Assembly: GCF_000224145.3 (NCBI RefSeq)
Contig: NW_004190452.2
Coordinates: forward strand, 1 to 64,000
Source of the DNA: Ciona intestinalis
Lineage: Eukaryota > Chordata > Ascidiacea > Phlebobranchia > Cionidae
Length of the DNA: 64,000 bases
Reading direction: 5' to 3'
Shown one piece after another: positions 13,801-28,800 of the stretch; positions within the stretch are counted from its first letter, which is position 1, and every line of letters starts with the position of its first letter. Under the pieces are notes generated by a model. It did not search any database, was not told the DNA's origin, and saw only the letters and a list, made by a program, of their open reading frames with translations. Made by a program: the position numbers and the translations under genes.

Positions 13801-16800
13801 GAATATTGATTCTAGTTGAGTAAATGCTTGCAAAAAACATGGCTAGATAAGCAGAATGACCAAAATGTTAAATAAATACAACTAGAAAAGCCCCTTTAGC
13901 AGGCAAACATATCATAAAGTTATGGTTAAACAAGTTTCTCTGTGTTACTTACCATGTCTGTTTAGCCATAACCGACCGTGGTGTTTCACCGTTATATTCC
14001 TCACATGAGTTAAAGCACCATCCAGCCATATAGTTACACCATGTACATGAACAATAGGTGCAAGACCAAGGTGTCCATGTCTATATACATGAGCACTGAA
14101 TGGAAGGTCGATAAATGGACGCTCGAGGTCCATGCTTTGAAGAGATCCTATATGTATTGCACCAGTTCTGTCTCCAATTAGATTTTCAAAGTAGATGTTT
14201 GCATCAAATCCTACATCAGCCAGGGAACCTGTGAAGTAACAAATGCTATTTATTTATTATACTGTTTGGCGGGGCAGCAACATCCGTTATGTTTCATACA
14301 CCTTGTGTCTGCTTACCAGTTACCACATATGTAATTTTGTTGGTGATATTTTTTTGTGGACAATTCTTTTAAATATAAACTGGAAAGTTTGTATTATAAC
14401 TGACCAAAAATCTTTGTTATCTGCATCTTATATATTACCTGCGATGGTATGATTGAGAGGTGATACGGCAAAGTGAGCTTTTCCCCAAACTTGTATCTCG
14501 TCAAAGTAAAAATCATGTGATGATGACTCATCAGAATTACGATGAGTCGGCAAAAACCAGGCTCTTGACTCGTCATTTTTCAAGTCCGAATAATCAGCGA
14601 TGTAATTGTTGTCTTTATCCGGTCCATGTCCGTTGTTGTTAACTATCAAAGTTGTATGTTTGTGCACGGTGTGGTAGAAATACATGGTTCCAGGTCCACC
14701 ATACCCAGTTGTAGTATCAGAAGAAACATAATTGCCAACCACGTTACCAGGTTTCCCACCATGTGCTTGCCATGATCCTGAGTAAGTTTTATTGGAAGCA
14801 AAATAAACAGCTATGCGTCCAGCAGCACCACCACCACCACTTTTAATTCCACTTGTTCGAACACCAATACAGTTGTTCACATCATTATGGTTTGCATCAC
14901 AAGCGTGGCCATGACCCCCGTTCACAGTGACATCACCATACCCGCGCATGTTGTTAACATGGAACACGATACTTCCACCACTTCCACCACCAGCAGCTCC
15001 AACCTCAACACTTTCACCGTCAGCTTCAACTAAGCCATCAATCTGTAGCTCATTTGTGACATTAAACACAACGTTCCCACCACCTCGACCACCAGCTCTT
15101 ACACCATCTCCACCACCAGAACAACCATGGCTTATTGGTTCAAACAAACTGCCATAAGAACCACCAGTATGATGCTGCCCACTACCACGGCCTCCCCTGC
15201 CACCATGTCCGGCACCAGAACCACCAGCACCAGTTTTTCCCGACCCAGTCAAAATAAGTGGTTGACCATTAGAATTTGTAGTAGAGGTATGGGGGTCTCC
15301 GTGGCAGGATATCGTGTTCAAATCACCAGTAATAACCCCCAGGTCATCTATTACCAATCTCCTTGCATGAATATGAACAGACACAGCATGAATCTTTCCT
15401 CCACCAAATACATGGACGGTTTGTACAGCCACAATGGAGACGTTATTCCTTACATCATCTGTCTGTATGAATGCAGACACTTCACCTCCATCTCCAACAT
15501 TCAAGGAAACAAAGTTAAAAACACCTTCCTTTACACTAGGTTGGGGAGAATCCACAGAGCCCTGGTTGGTATCAAGCAATCTACTTCTTCCTGTCGTCCC
15601 AAACTGAAGATGGCAACCTGAAGCCACTGTCACATTATTCACTGCTATTGTTCCCAATACAATAATCCTTGCATCCCGACAAGTGGTATCTGGTGGTAGG
15701 ACAAGGTACCCTCCCTCGTGTACAAATATGTTGGTCATTATTTCACCGTATTCTCCAAACACATCTTCGTTGATTTTCCTGTAAGGTTCTGCTTGGCTGA
15801 GGGCGTCTGAAAGTTAGTTGATATATTAAAAACATAATGTAGTATCAACATTTATTTCTATTGGCTTGGGTACGGTTAAAACATTGGTGCCATATTGTAC
15901 ACCATATGGGGAAACTTTATACGCTTGTTCTTCATTTACTTGTTACAGGGACAATAATATATTATAACATAGAATATATATTTCAAAAAAATAGAGTAAT
16001 GAGTAGCATGCCTGGGCATTGAACACGGTACCCTTGAACTACGGTGCAATCGCCCAACCACTGATACACAGGGCACCAAAATTTAAACTACTTTTAGTGA
16101 GGAATTAGCTAGAGTATAAAACATTGTGTAACTTTTGCTACCAGGCATAATGTAAACAATCTTTCAACAGCTCATCTGGTATAAATGTAATGTGTTTCCG
16201 ACGCTTCGTCTGCTATCCGACAAGACTTCATCAGGGGGTGAGCATAAAACAGCTAACAAGAAATAAATGAAACTTACGCATGACAACTGTTTGTCCACCT
16301 TGAACATGCAACCATCCCGTACCATCTCCTGATACGAAGTATCTTGAATCTAAAGTTTCATAACTTCTTTGTAATGTAACTCTCGCACCCCCAACCACAT
16401 TAACACGATTCACACCAAGGGGCAGCAGAGTGGCGTCTCTCTTTGATCGGGTGTTGGTGTTATTTACTTGGCTTATGTTGATCAATAATGTTAAACCATC
16501 CTCAAGGTCAAAGTTGGTGTTTGAACCTAAGTTAATATTGTCAGGATTAAAGAGATGCCTTGGAAATTAAAGATCTTAAAACTAAAGTAAGAAACAGCAG
16601 TTTATTAAAAGTATTTCTATTTTATTTTTACGGGTGAGTTCCTACTATTAGACTTAGACACGCCTTGCGACAGTTAGGCCAAAGTTTCCTTATTAACCTA
16701 ACACCGCATGAACCTGCCAGATATTAAAGCCTGTCGCTTAGAACACATGCCATTATCAAATACCCGTGCTATAATGCCAATAACATTTTATACAAAAATT

Positions 16801-19800
16801 AAACTACTTCCTCATTTTATCTTTATTTATGACAATTTAGTGACCACTGAGCTGGAGCAATTACCATTAAAACACACACAAACACACAATAGTAGCAGGA
16901 AAAATACTTACCCCGATTATTTTTCAGCTCCATCCAAATTGTCTTCTTTCCAGATGAATGTTTCCTCGAGTATAACACAGTACCTGCACCTCCATATCCA
17001 CCTGGGTTTGAATTGAAAGTCCCCACTCCACCATAACTTGTTACATCACCTGAAGTGTAGGGGATTGTGGTTTAAATAATTTATTTTATAAAAGTCTTGT
17101 TTTTATATTATAAAAGTAACCTACTGTTTTTATTGTTAAAAAAATGATAAACTGATCATAAATGAATCACTAGTGTTACCAAGATCATATGAACTTTATT
17201 TTAATAGCAATCCGACTTTTATCAACTCTTTCATTTTAAAACTTTAATTTTAAATTTTATATTTTTATTTTAAGTAGGCTTAAAAAGGTATGCGTAATAA
17301 ATCAGTAATTATTTATTCAACCGATGAATTGATAATAAACAAATCACTAATCAAATATATTACAGACCTTTCCACCAACGTAGATCGTTCCTATGGTTAA
17401 GTGCAATCCTTCCACCACCACCTCCTCCACATATAAGGTCAGATGGTGACGTACATGAACCTGTACCACCATTGGTGCTCAACATACCATGGCCCTCTAC
17501 AGTCGTAGCGTGGACCATTATGCTGCCTGAAAATGTGTAGGATTGTGTTTATGGTTTAAAAATTGATTGAAATTATTTATTAACAAAAGATTTTTTTCCT
17601 TTTTTCTCCCAAAATTATGGTGAAGATCAAATTGCCAAAAATCTTTTACCAAGTGTAATACAGCCTACAGCAGTGCACTACAAAAGTGACAAAACATATT
17701 TTCATACCTATAATCTGTCTGGCGGCAACAGCATATATTATGTATATATATGTATACCATTATATAAACAACAAACCAACCTCCACTGCCACCACTACCA
17801 CTATTAGAAGAACCACCATTAGCTGATATTAATCCTTCAACTTTCAACACTGTAACAGTTAGATCGAGATAACCACCACCAACACCGCCCCTTGAGGATG
17901 AAATAAAACTGTTCCCCACCCCCCCAGAACCAAAGAGATCCGGTTGTTCTATACTTCCATATACACCGTCCCATACTGTGTTGTTTAGATCAGATGTTTG
18001 CAACATGCTCTTGCTTCTACCTCCTTTACCACCATAGCAACCTCCTATGCTTGTCCTACCATAGTCTGCAATGAATATAGTTAGTATTAGGGCTTGAATC
18101 GGCTAAGTGTTGTAGTGCGTGTATGCCTCTAGTCTGAAGGATACTGGATTCAAGGCTTGATGCTGTTGTACCTTTTGTCCAAATTGTCAGCCATATATTT
18201 AAAAAAATAATCACCCACAAAGTTACATAAGTGGTAACTAGTAAGCAGGCATGGGGCGTATGAAACAGGACACACCTGTTATAATGACTGCTGTAAAGAC
18301 TAAGCCAAAGACATACATGTACACAATGGTAACCACATACTCTTTAATTAGGAGGCAATCTAACCCAGAACCCAATAACGTCTAACTAGGTTTAAAATGT
18401 AACCACTACTATATCCAGCGCCATATCATCTGACAACTGTAACAGCATCCAGCATTAAACACTGTGTTGTTTGGTTATGGGCAATGTAACCAAACACATA
18501 GTCTCAGCAAATTTAAATTAACATAACCCTATTGAGTTTATACTTACTGTATCCAGCACCATGTCCCCTCACATGTCCCATTTCATCAGCAGAAAGATGG
18601 CCGTCAGCAGCAATATGCACAACATCAGTGTTTAAAGTCAATGACCTTGCAGTTATTTGTCCATGACTTGCAATATTGACATGTCCGGACTTCATGCTAG
18701 TTTCTTTGTTAGATGTCACCTGTTTAAAACAGACATAAAAACAAAAGTTTTTAAAAATTAAAAAAATATATATACAGGTCTTATAGTTGTGGGAAGCATA
18801 AAGCTAAAGCTGCCACAAATCTTCTCTAAAGTAAAAGACAGCTTTTTCTTGCTGCCCTACTCAGTCAAGGTCTCAGAGTATTTTAGAACTATGTTTAATA
18901 TTCTAAATAATCTCCACCGCCCAGTGTATAAAACCTAAACCAGCTTTCCAGAATAAATCATTTAGACATGTTAGGATAAAAAAGTTAACAAGCTGGTAAA
19001 TTAGGGATATTTATTTTTATATCATATGAGCCATTACTTAAACAATTATTCTTACAGTTTTTGTTTGAAAACATAAAAAATATAATAAAAAGTGCAAATA
19101 ATGTTTGGTTCTTACAGTAACATTCCAATTATCATTTTCTAATCCTTCAAAGCTGTTAAAGTTGATGTAACCGTAACTTTGAACCGTTATTCCTTCACAG
19201 GTTAGTTCCCTTTTATGAGGCAACTCAAATGATAGTGTAACACCTGAAATTTGACTTCGAATTAGTAAAATATCACTGAATTTTACAGTTAGTTTATCAA
19301 ACAACTTTATTATGTTAACTTGATACCATTTCTTGGCAAACAAGTAAATTTAAATCAGTATTTTTAACAAAAAATGAATGAATAACTTGTTTATCCTTGC
19401 ATGGCGGGGCAACGACAGTCCTTAAAACACGGTTGTTCTGTTACCTACACCTCGTGCCCGCTTACAAGTTACCACGTATGTAACTTATTTATCCTCGCAT
19501 GGCGGGGCAACAACAGTCCTTAAAACACGAGTGTTGTGTTTCATACACCTCGTGCTTGCTTACAAGTTACCACGTATGTAGCTTTAAATGTAATTGATTC
19601 TTTATGTGGTGGATTTTCACTAAAAAGGATAAAACTAAAAGCAACTAAGTATAAATTTGAACATTATAGTTTAAAACAATTTTTTCTTCATCCTAAACTG
19701 CAACCCCCTATTAAAAGACTATACATTATAATGCGAAATACACCAAGTACATGAAATTTCATAATATTTCAACCTGTTCCAATACCATTGTATTATTACA

Positions 19801-22800
19801 CATATTTACCTGTAGCAACTAACAGATGAACCTCAGGAACTAAAATATGGCCCCAAAACTTAAACGTTCTCGTGTTGCTGTTTGCTGCACCAGTTAAATA
19901 CTCTACAGGACACGCATTCCTATAGAAAGTAGCAATCGTTTTGATATAGTAATGTAATTACAAGTGTGTATGGTTGCACACCATATGTGGTAGCTCCATG
20001 CACCTCATGTTTACTCGAAAATAACAAAGGCAGCAGGCAAAAATTCACTTAATCATAACGTAAACCATTTCTTAAAAATTTAGTGTCTAAAACACACATG
20101 CTCGTATTGGTGGCAGCGCCAAGCCTTGAATCCAGTATCCTTTGTCACACAATGCACACCCTCTAAACACTAGGCTAACTTTCAACTAAATAAACTTATT
20201 AATCACCCATTATATTGATATTCATGAAACGCAGGGCGGAACTCCAAAGTGTTCATCGTCATTTCTAGTTTTCCCCCTTCATACACCATGGGCATGACAG
20301 TCATGTTCACAAACCGGTGCTCACCCATCTGTAAACAAGTAACAAGGTAACTGACATCTAGGTGTAACAACAAGTTTTTTTCTTCCAGTTAAAATTTCTC
20401 TCAAAAGTTAAATTTTTTTTAAATTTTTAAAATTTAAAATTTTTTTTTTTTTAAATCTAATTAAACTTAATTTCTTCTTCCAATTAAAGTAAACATGTTT
20501 TAATCGTAAGCATGTAAAAGCAGCAAATTCATAATAAAAATCTAAAACCACAAATGTAAAGCAAAATAGGGCATTGGATTTTCTATTAGTGGTGGCCAGC
20601 TAGAGGGTTTAAGCTAAGGTCTAGTCTCTTGTGGTTAGAATTAGGCAGCTTTGAATTGGCCTTTTAAAGCTGATAAAATTATTGTATTTAAGGCTTAGGA
20701 TTTTGGGTAATGGAAAATTCTCTTTGATGATTGTCTATTGCTAACAGTTTAGTGGCGTTGGATTATTTGCTTTATATTTGCATTTTTTTCTTAGAGCTAC
20801 AATACAACCACAACGTTAAATACATGGTAACTTGTAAGTGGGCACGAGGTGTATAAAACAAAACACTTGTGATATAACAATTGTCATTTTCGGGCAACGT
20901 GAGGATAAAGTAAGTTACAATAATATGTGTTCATATACCTGCTTCCATTGTACATGCGCTAATGGTGGGATATGTAAGTATCCTGTATCATCACCAACCA
21001 AACCTCCAGTCATTACTTTAAGCTTGCTGTTGCTTTGGTTGCTTGTTGTATACTCCAATGTAAGGTGGGCACCTCCATATATTTCAATCAATGTAAACGT
21101 GTGGGGTTGTCCATCATCACGCTTGTTAAGTATCGCCACTCCACCTAATGAGAGATACTAGCATTATTGGTTTACCTTTGCATGACAGGGCATCTTAATT
21201 GTAAAAAAGATGTCTTATTGCACTGTATAGGTTGTTTGAAACACTTTGTTTGTGAGTTATGTATGTTTATGAGTGTTGCTTTTTATGTATGACTGCCAAT
21301 TTGGACAATGTTAGATGTTTTAATTGGTCTAGTGGTTATGATCTTTATTCAGTAAGGTTTGGCCTACAATTAACTGTCTTTTCCCCATCATTTGTAGTGG
21401 CTTTATACACCTTGTGTCTGTTTGCCAGTAAAAAAATATTACTTAAGGTTGTTTTGTTATTAGACAACACAATAGTGACCACTGGATTGAAGTAATTAGG
21501 ATGAGTATCTTATCTAAAAACTCGCATGGCAACAATGATAGCAGCGTCGAGCCTGGAACCCGGTATCTTCCAGTAACAAGGCACACACTTTGACCAATAG
21601 GCTAATTTTTAAATAAGTTAAAAACAGTTTGCAACGCAAGCATAAAACATCCATACCTCTGTTATAAAACGAGTAGAAAATATCCTCAGTCGCCCTTGTA
21701 CTGGTTGGTAAAGTAACTTGTGGTTTCTGGCATTCATTATCAATACGTAATATCTTTGCATTTGATGATTGGTAATAAGATGTTCCTGGCCCACCATGCT
21801 CAGCAGAGTTAGATGCAGATCCACCTGAAGTAATATATTGATAACATTATCCTTGCAATGCAACTTGCAAGTTATAACATAGGTGTTCTGTTGCAAACCA
21901 CATGAAGAAATGTATCGAATATTTGTGAATAAATGTAAAAATAAACAATAAAATATAGAATGTAACTTATTTATCCTCGCATGGTAGGGAAATGACATGG
22001 GTGTTCTGTTTCATAGACTTCGTGCACGCTTCTAAGAGCTACAACTTTTTGTTTATATTTTTGGTGTGTAGCCTATGCTTGACAATCGGAAATCACGTTA
22101 TTTTTTACTGGTTAAAAGTAAAACAAGCTTTAAATACAAGTTTAAAATCAAATACTAATTGCAAAAGTACATTATAATGCAAAATATAGGCATAGAAACG
22201 TGATGCATTAAAAACTACAAGTAGTGTTTAATAGGAAACACAATATAACCTTAAAATATGCCCTTTATTTGTTTAAAAACATAGGTATACTTACTATTTT
22301 ATATTTGCTTTTAAAACACTGACTTTACTGAAACTAGACGATTGTTAAATGTAATAAAAGTAAACGACACTGCAACGTGCATGTAACTGCCCAGCCTATT
22401 ATAAGTTTAAAAAAAGTTTTTATTATTAGGCATTTAATAATTAATATTCGTAATCCATTTCATATGAGATGCCATGAGCATTTTTCATTAACTCGGAAAT
22501 GCACTATGTTCAAAGGGGACTACCCAGCAGGTAATTCATTTTAAAGAAAGATTTTCATCCGTGGTAAAATTTTACCAAACTCGTTGGACCCTATACATTC
22601 TTTTTGTTCAACACAGTTCAAAGTTATTTTGGCAAAACTACAAGGAAATGCGACTTAATGATTCACAAAGTTACATACGTGGTAACTCGTAAGCGGGCAC
22701 GAGGTGTATGAAACAGAACACCAGTGTTATAACGACTGTCGTTGGCCGGCCATGCGAGGATAAATAAGTTACATCTATACATGGTAACTCGTAAGCGGGC

Positions 22801-25800
22801 ACGAGGCGTATGAAACAGAACACCAGTGTTATAAAGACTGCTGTTGCCCCGCCATGCCAGAATAAATAAGTTGCATTTAAATGCTAGGCACCTTTATTGG
22901 TAATGTGGCCGGTCCTGAAGTCTCCTTGCGTAACATATATGTTGACCCTTCCACCTGATCCACCACCACCACTGTTTATTCCATTCCCACCATTAGTGGT
23001 TATGGTACCAGGGCCAGAAAGATCGTAAGCTGTTATCCACACAGAACCACCGCTGCCACCACCAGCATTACCAGACTGTGGAAATGTATTAGTTAGGACC
23101 TATGTGATTTGCAATGTACAAGTCGTGGTTATATAGTGCCTGTCACCAGCCAACATATTTGTGATATAGTGTGAGTATATAGTAGGGTGTGGAGAGATGG
23201 GACACTTCATCATTCTATTTTCTCGTGGCATTTGGTAGTAAGTAAAGAATATTCAAAGAATTATTAAACGTATGCTTTCGATTCTAAAAGATTGTTTCTA
23301 ATTGTTCAAAACCCGATCAAGATATTTAGATATTCTGTGTTATAGGTGTCCCAAATTCTCCAACAATACCATATATTTCGTATAGCATTAACAGTATGGC
23401 TGATGGCTCGCTCTAGCCACTGTGTTACGGCGGCGTAACAAGTTTACATTAGAAGCTAAACGAAAGTTAAAATAATAAAAACAATCAGCAACAAAGTTAC
23501 ATTTGTGTTAACTTGTAAGCGGTCACGAGGTGTATGAAACAGAACACCCGTGTTATAACGACTGTTGTTGCCTCGCCATGCGAGGATAAATAACTTACAT
23601 TCATTCACTACTTACGTGTGCATTCCGTCCATTTGCGGTAATTTGACCTCTGAGTGTAATTGTATCTTGCACGTCCAGTTGAAGGCGACCTCCACCTCTA
23701 CCCCCACTACCAGCAGATGAACCACTGCCACCGCCGCTACCGCATCTACCAACACTGAATACATCTCCTGTTGGTTGGGATGGTAGAACCACTGATCTAC
23801 CACCACGACCACCATGGCTGGCACCAGACGCGCCGTTGCTTGCTGCAACCCCACGACCTGTTGTCGCAAAGGATTAATGTTGAAAATGTTCTTAAAGCAA
23901 CTTATTTATCCATGCATGGCGGTCGTTATAACACGAGTGTTCTGTTTCATACACCTCGTGCTCACTGACGAGTTACCCATATATAACTTTGTGGTTGATT
24001 GCTTTTTTGGTCCGACAATTTGAACATCCCGTAAGTGACCACTGAGTTGTAGCAATTGCTGTTAAGTGTTTCACCTAAGCACAACCAGTCGCAATGGCAG
24101 TAGGTGGTAGTTCTACATGTGTGTTTATTATAATGTATATATAGGCGACACCGCTTTTAGTAAAATCCTTTTAAATTACAACCACAATAAGGTAGTTTGC
24201 AGCAGCGACCGATAAGTGTGCAGAGCGAACTACTTAAGGGTTTTGTTGGTTCTTAAAGTCTTAAAATAGTAAATAGGACTTGAGCAATACGTACCCACTC
24301 CACAATCGCTCGCTTCGCCCCCGTAGTTCAGATTAATTAACCCGGCTTGACTGACGTGTACTTGTAAGGCATTGGTGAGCACAGAGGGGACTCGAAGTGT
24401 GCCGCCAAGAGTTAAGTAAGAGACATATATCTGACTTGGCGTGTCACAAAGAGAGGGGCAAACACCATCCTGCATTTCGCGGTTGTCAGCAAGATTAAGA
24501 GCATCGAGTGTCATCAACGCTCCTTCTCCGATCTCAAGATGTTCGATCCTTCCACCGTGCATGCCGGAGATGTAAGCCCGGTTTCGTACTTCGATATGAG
24601 AACCTGGACCTGTTTACAAAATACGATAATATACCTTGATTTCGTTTCGGTTAAAAAAAATATTACTACCGCTGGTATATACCGGTAAAAAAAACACTAA
24701 CACATCATTTAGTTGTAGCCCAAAATATTCACTTTATATTTTAGCCCACAATATTCTTTTTTTAACCCACAATAAAACTTTCGACAACGCTAAAGTTAAC
24801 TTGGAACGTTTAAGAATAAAAACAAATTTGTCTCGTATACTGGGCTTTTGAATTATTAGTCCCGCTTGTATATAAAGCTGTAGCGATAACACAATTCTGC
24901 TACACTTCTTAATTAAAAGTAATAAACTATTTTTAAAATCAGAGATGGCAAAATTAATTATAAAAATTAATTTTATACAATAAGCATAGTAATTAGGCGA
25001 TAAAGAGGTTGGAATTGTCCACGGAACAGCCCACGTTACGACACAATATGGATATGCATGGAAATGATCGGCCATAATACGTGACCTATGTTACAATGCC
25101 AACCTGTCAGTGTAATATTGTTCCATGGAAGCGTAAAGTTGACTTGTTTAGCCGACATAAGGGTAAGGAAGCCACCGTTTAACACATTCAGGTAATTCCA
25201 CCCTTCACCCACAACCAAATACCCTGCGCTAAATGTAGCAGCGTATATAGTAACGTTCTCAGAATGAACGCTGGAATATGAACAAGTGTTGTTGGTTCGG
25301 CAGGTTTCGCTTTCGTCTCGTACAAGTCTTAGTTCCGCGCCGTTGTCCAAATGTACATGAAGTAAAGCGGATCGGTTAAGCCCGATAAGATGCACGTGAT
25401 CTTTAAATTCAACCTATAAAGTAATAAACATGATGTGTTTGTGTGCCTGTTCATTATAATAATAAAGAGATGGGAAAAAAAAGAAAAACGACTTTGGTTA
25501 AAAGACGATGTGGGTGAAAGTGCATGAAAAGCCCCGTTACAAATCGTGGATGTAGACCTATAGACGGTAAACACGCAGTGAGTTCTCTTTTTAAAATTAA
25601 GACAGATTACCTGCGTAAACAGCAAAAACATTTGCATAACTGCGGCGGTATGCGTGCAAAACTTGTATTTTAGAAAAAAAAACAGATTTATTTAATCTCT
25701 CACCAAGCTGTTTTGTCCCATAATGTACAAGCGGTTTAAGGGGAAAACCAGACTTGTTGATTCATTGCTCGCTCTTGGTAGAACTGTAAACCGACCACCG

Positions 25801-28800
25801 TTTTCAACTGTAAGCACATTCCATCCCCAACTGGTGGTCAGTTCTTTCTCATAGCATTCAAATACACCCGACACTGTCATAGCGTATGTGTACAACAGGA
25901 ATGGACGATTCGTTGCATTTGCTGCTTGGTTAGGTAGTTGCAACAGCTTGAACTCCCCTTGTGGGCCAACGTACACTGTCTCGAGTCTGGGCCTCGCTTT
26001 TCCAAGAATGTCAATTGAGTCGTAAATGGTAAGCGAACCATTCACGTAAATTTCATCAACGTGAAATTTAAAGTCAGATTCTTCGTTTACACGGAATTGA
26101 ACTTGCCCGTGTACGCCAATGTTGAACGAATCCCACCCGGGTAGCGTGTTGATTAAACCACCATCAAAGGACCCGTTTACAATAACTTGGTGAACGAATA
26201 CATTTGAGGTATTAACCCACGTATCAGGTGTGTTGTGAGAATGCTCGGTGTCCAGCCAAACCGAGCCATATTGTCCGACATGCAAACTCTTGATTAGTGG
26301 ATGAACTTTGCCTTGTAAATTTATGGAACCGATTGTTTTAAACTCCCCGTTTATGATCATTACGTCTAACAGGTAATCTGACGATGCGGCAACTTCGAAG
26401 CGACCACCACGGTGAATGGTAAGCGTATCCCACCCTGGCGTAATCTCTAATGTTGCTGCACTGAACACTCCCGCAATGGACACGTCAACTGCTTTAACTT
26501 GGAAGATATTTGAAGTTATATTAGTCTTGGAGTTCGTATCAAAGCTGACTCGACCGTTTCCCCCGATCGTAAAGCTATTCATTCGATCAAAGGCGTTAGT
26601 GTCTCGGCTCTTAAACAAAACTGCCCCATTAACCTGCAGTAACCCATTTATAGCCATCTCGTCAACCAAGAAGACACCTCTTGCTTCGTTCGAGTGATTC
26701 CCGTTTGCTTTTACTGCGCAGAATGTAAAAGTCCCACCTTGTTCAACAGTAAGTTCTCTCCAGCCCACTCCGCCCGGCTGGAACGCCTTGCCGTTAAACG
26801 TTCCACCGACCATTACTTCCTCGGCGAATATTTCCGAGTACCGAGTCGAGTTATCCATTTCCTCAGAGCCCAGCACCAAATTTCCAGCAGGAGAAGTAAC
26901 TTGGAAATCTCGGACTCTGCCGTCGTGTATACCAGATATAACAACATGGTTTCTGAAATTGAGAACTCCGGCTACCAGGACTGCATTTGATATTAAACTC
27001 CCATCCAACGTCAAGGTAGTGCGGCCATATTGGCCCACGTTGAAACTATTCATTGAAGAAAATGTAGTTTGTGTTTCGCTGCCGCCGGGCGAAAGTAAAC
27101 CGTTAATATCGACCGAATCCTGGACGGTAACTGCGAATCTACGAGTTACATTGTCCATACCAGGCTCCCATGTAAAAGCGCCGCCTCTTCGTATAATAAA
27201 CTCAGAAGACATAATATTAAGATGTTGCGAAGCCACCCACGCAGCTCCTTCGCCACCAGAACTCGTCAATACCTTTATATCGCCATGAACATCAATATCT
27301 CGTTCGGTTTTCAAGGCATGATGTTGATCTGTTGCGAAGATATAAAATTCACCAGAGCTTCCAATATCTAACTCGTTCATTTTAGAGTCTTGGTCCGGAT
27401 ATTGAATTGGACCGCATTCCATTCTGCCGTTAATTTCAATCTTTGCGTCATTTCCAACAAAACACGAGCATGGAGATTTTAGTGTCGCCCCCTGCTTCAC
27501 TAGCAAGCGTGTAGGTGACCCAGTTAGCTGTAAATACCTTCCCCCACATGTTGAGCCTTGGAACCTGGGTGTTATGGTTTCCTCTGCTACTGTGCCATAC
27601 AACGTTGTTTTAGGGTTGAATAAAACATGGGAATTGTTCTGAACGGTAAGTCTGTTTAACACAACAGGTAGGGCAGAACCTGCATCTAATGGGTTTGTAA
27701 TTGACATTGTACTTCCACTTCTGCGACCGAACTCTAGTATTGTAGTTGATTGCGTCTCCAACACACCGTCCACCACTAATGTAGTTTCTATTATAGAAGT
27801 CTCTGCTGATAAACGTAGAGTTGAATCCAAGGTGGTTCCGTGTCTTTCTTCCACAAATGTGGGAATGCTAAGTCGTGGCCCAACAGTGATGTCTGTCTCC
27901 CCTATCACATGTAATGCGGTTGACTCGTCGCCTAATGCTTGGTCTATATGCAGTTGTAAAGGTGGCGGGTTTGCTCCACTGCCACCAGTCGCCATTACTG
28001 ATGATAATATAGAACATTGGCCGCCAACGGAGAGCTGCATATTCTTGATACGGTTCTGTGTTGGTAATGTGACTCTGCTCCATGTTGGAGCCGTGCTAGT
28101 TGATAGAGGATCGTCCAATACCCATCCAACACCACCAGATATCCGTACATCATATACATCACACGGCGCACCGTCGCCTGCTCTGTGTTTTAATGGCACG
28201 CTGGCTTGAAGACCCATGTTGTTAACAGCAAGTTTAGCCTCTGTGTTATCTATTGTGAAAGCCGTCCCTGGTCCACCTGGTTCGCCTCTGCTTTGTGAGT
28301 TGTCACCAGATTGACACACACCGGCAGGTCGTGGTTGTAATTGATTGTCCTCACCAACAGCAGGTGTATATCCATGCACAGCTGCTGCAAGAGAAATATG
28401 ACCATACCATAGCACGGGCTTGATAGTTACAGAGGTAGCAAGGATTGGATACGGCAGTTTCCTGTACTCTACATTGCTCCCATCAACATTCCCAACAAAC
28501 CGATGAGGTGTACCTTCACTTCTAAGCTTTTTATAAACGTAAATCCCGTTGTTGTTGGTTTCCCGACCAGTTTCACTGCTGGCAGCCACAAGGTTGAACT
28601 CCAATTCAAACTCTCTTACATAGTTATTAGTGCCAGGCCTTCCACGTATGGATATCCCAGTGATATACTTCGGCGAGTTGGAGAGATTCATCTGGTATCG
28701 TTGGTTGTGTGTGTTAGAAGATGGCGACCAATACCCGCTGCCACTTCCTGATAATAACCCGTTGTTATTGGTTGATGAACTGACGGGTAGAACGTCTCTC

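Noticed and set aside
14927..15621. Long plus-strand ORFs rich in Pro/Ser/Thr opposite exon 21
   Set aside because: They are antisense to Gly-rich coding sequence (GGN read as NCC), which explains their composition.
26416..28751. Several plus-strand ORFs over 80 residues opposite exon 6
   Set aside because: They are shadows of a 1.2-kilo-residue frame with clear domains on the minus strand.
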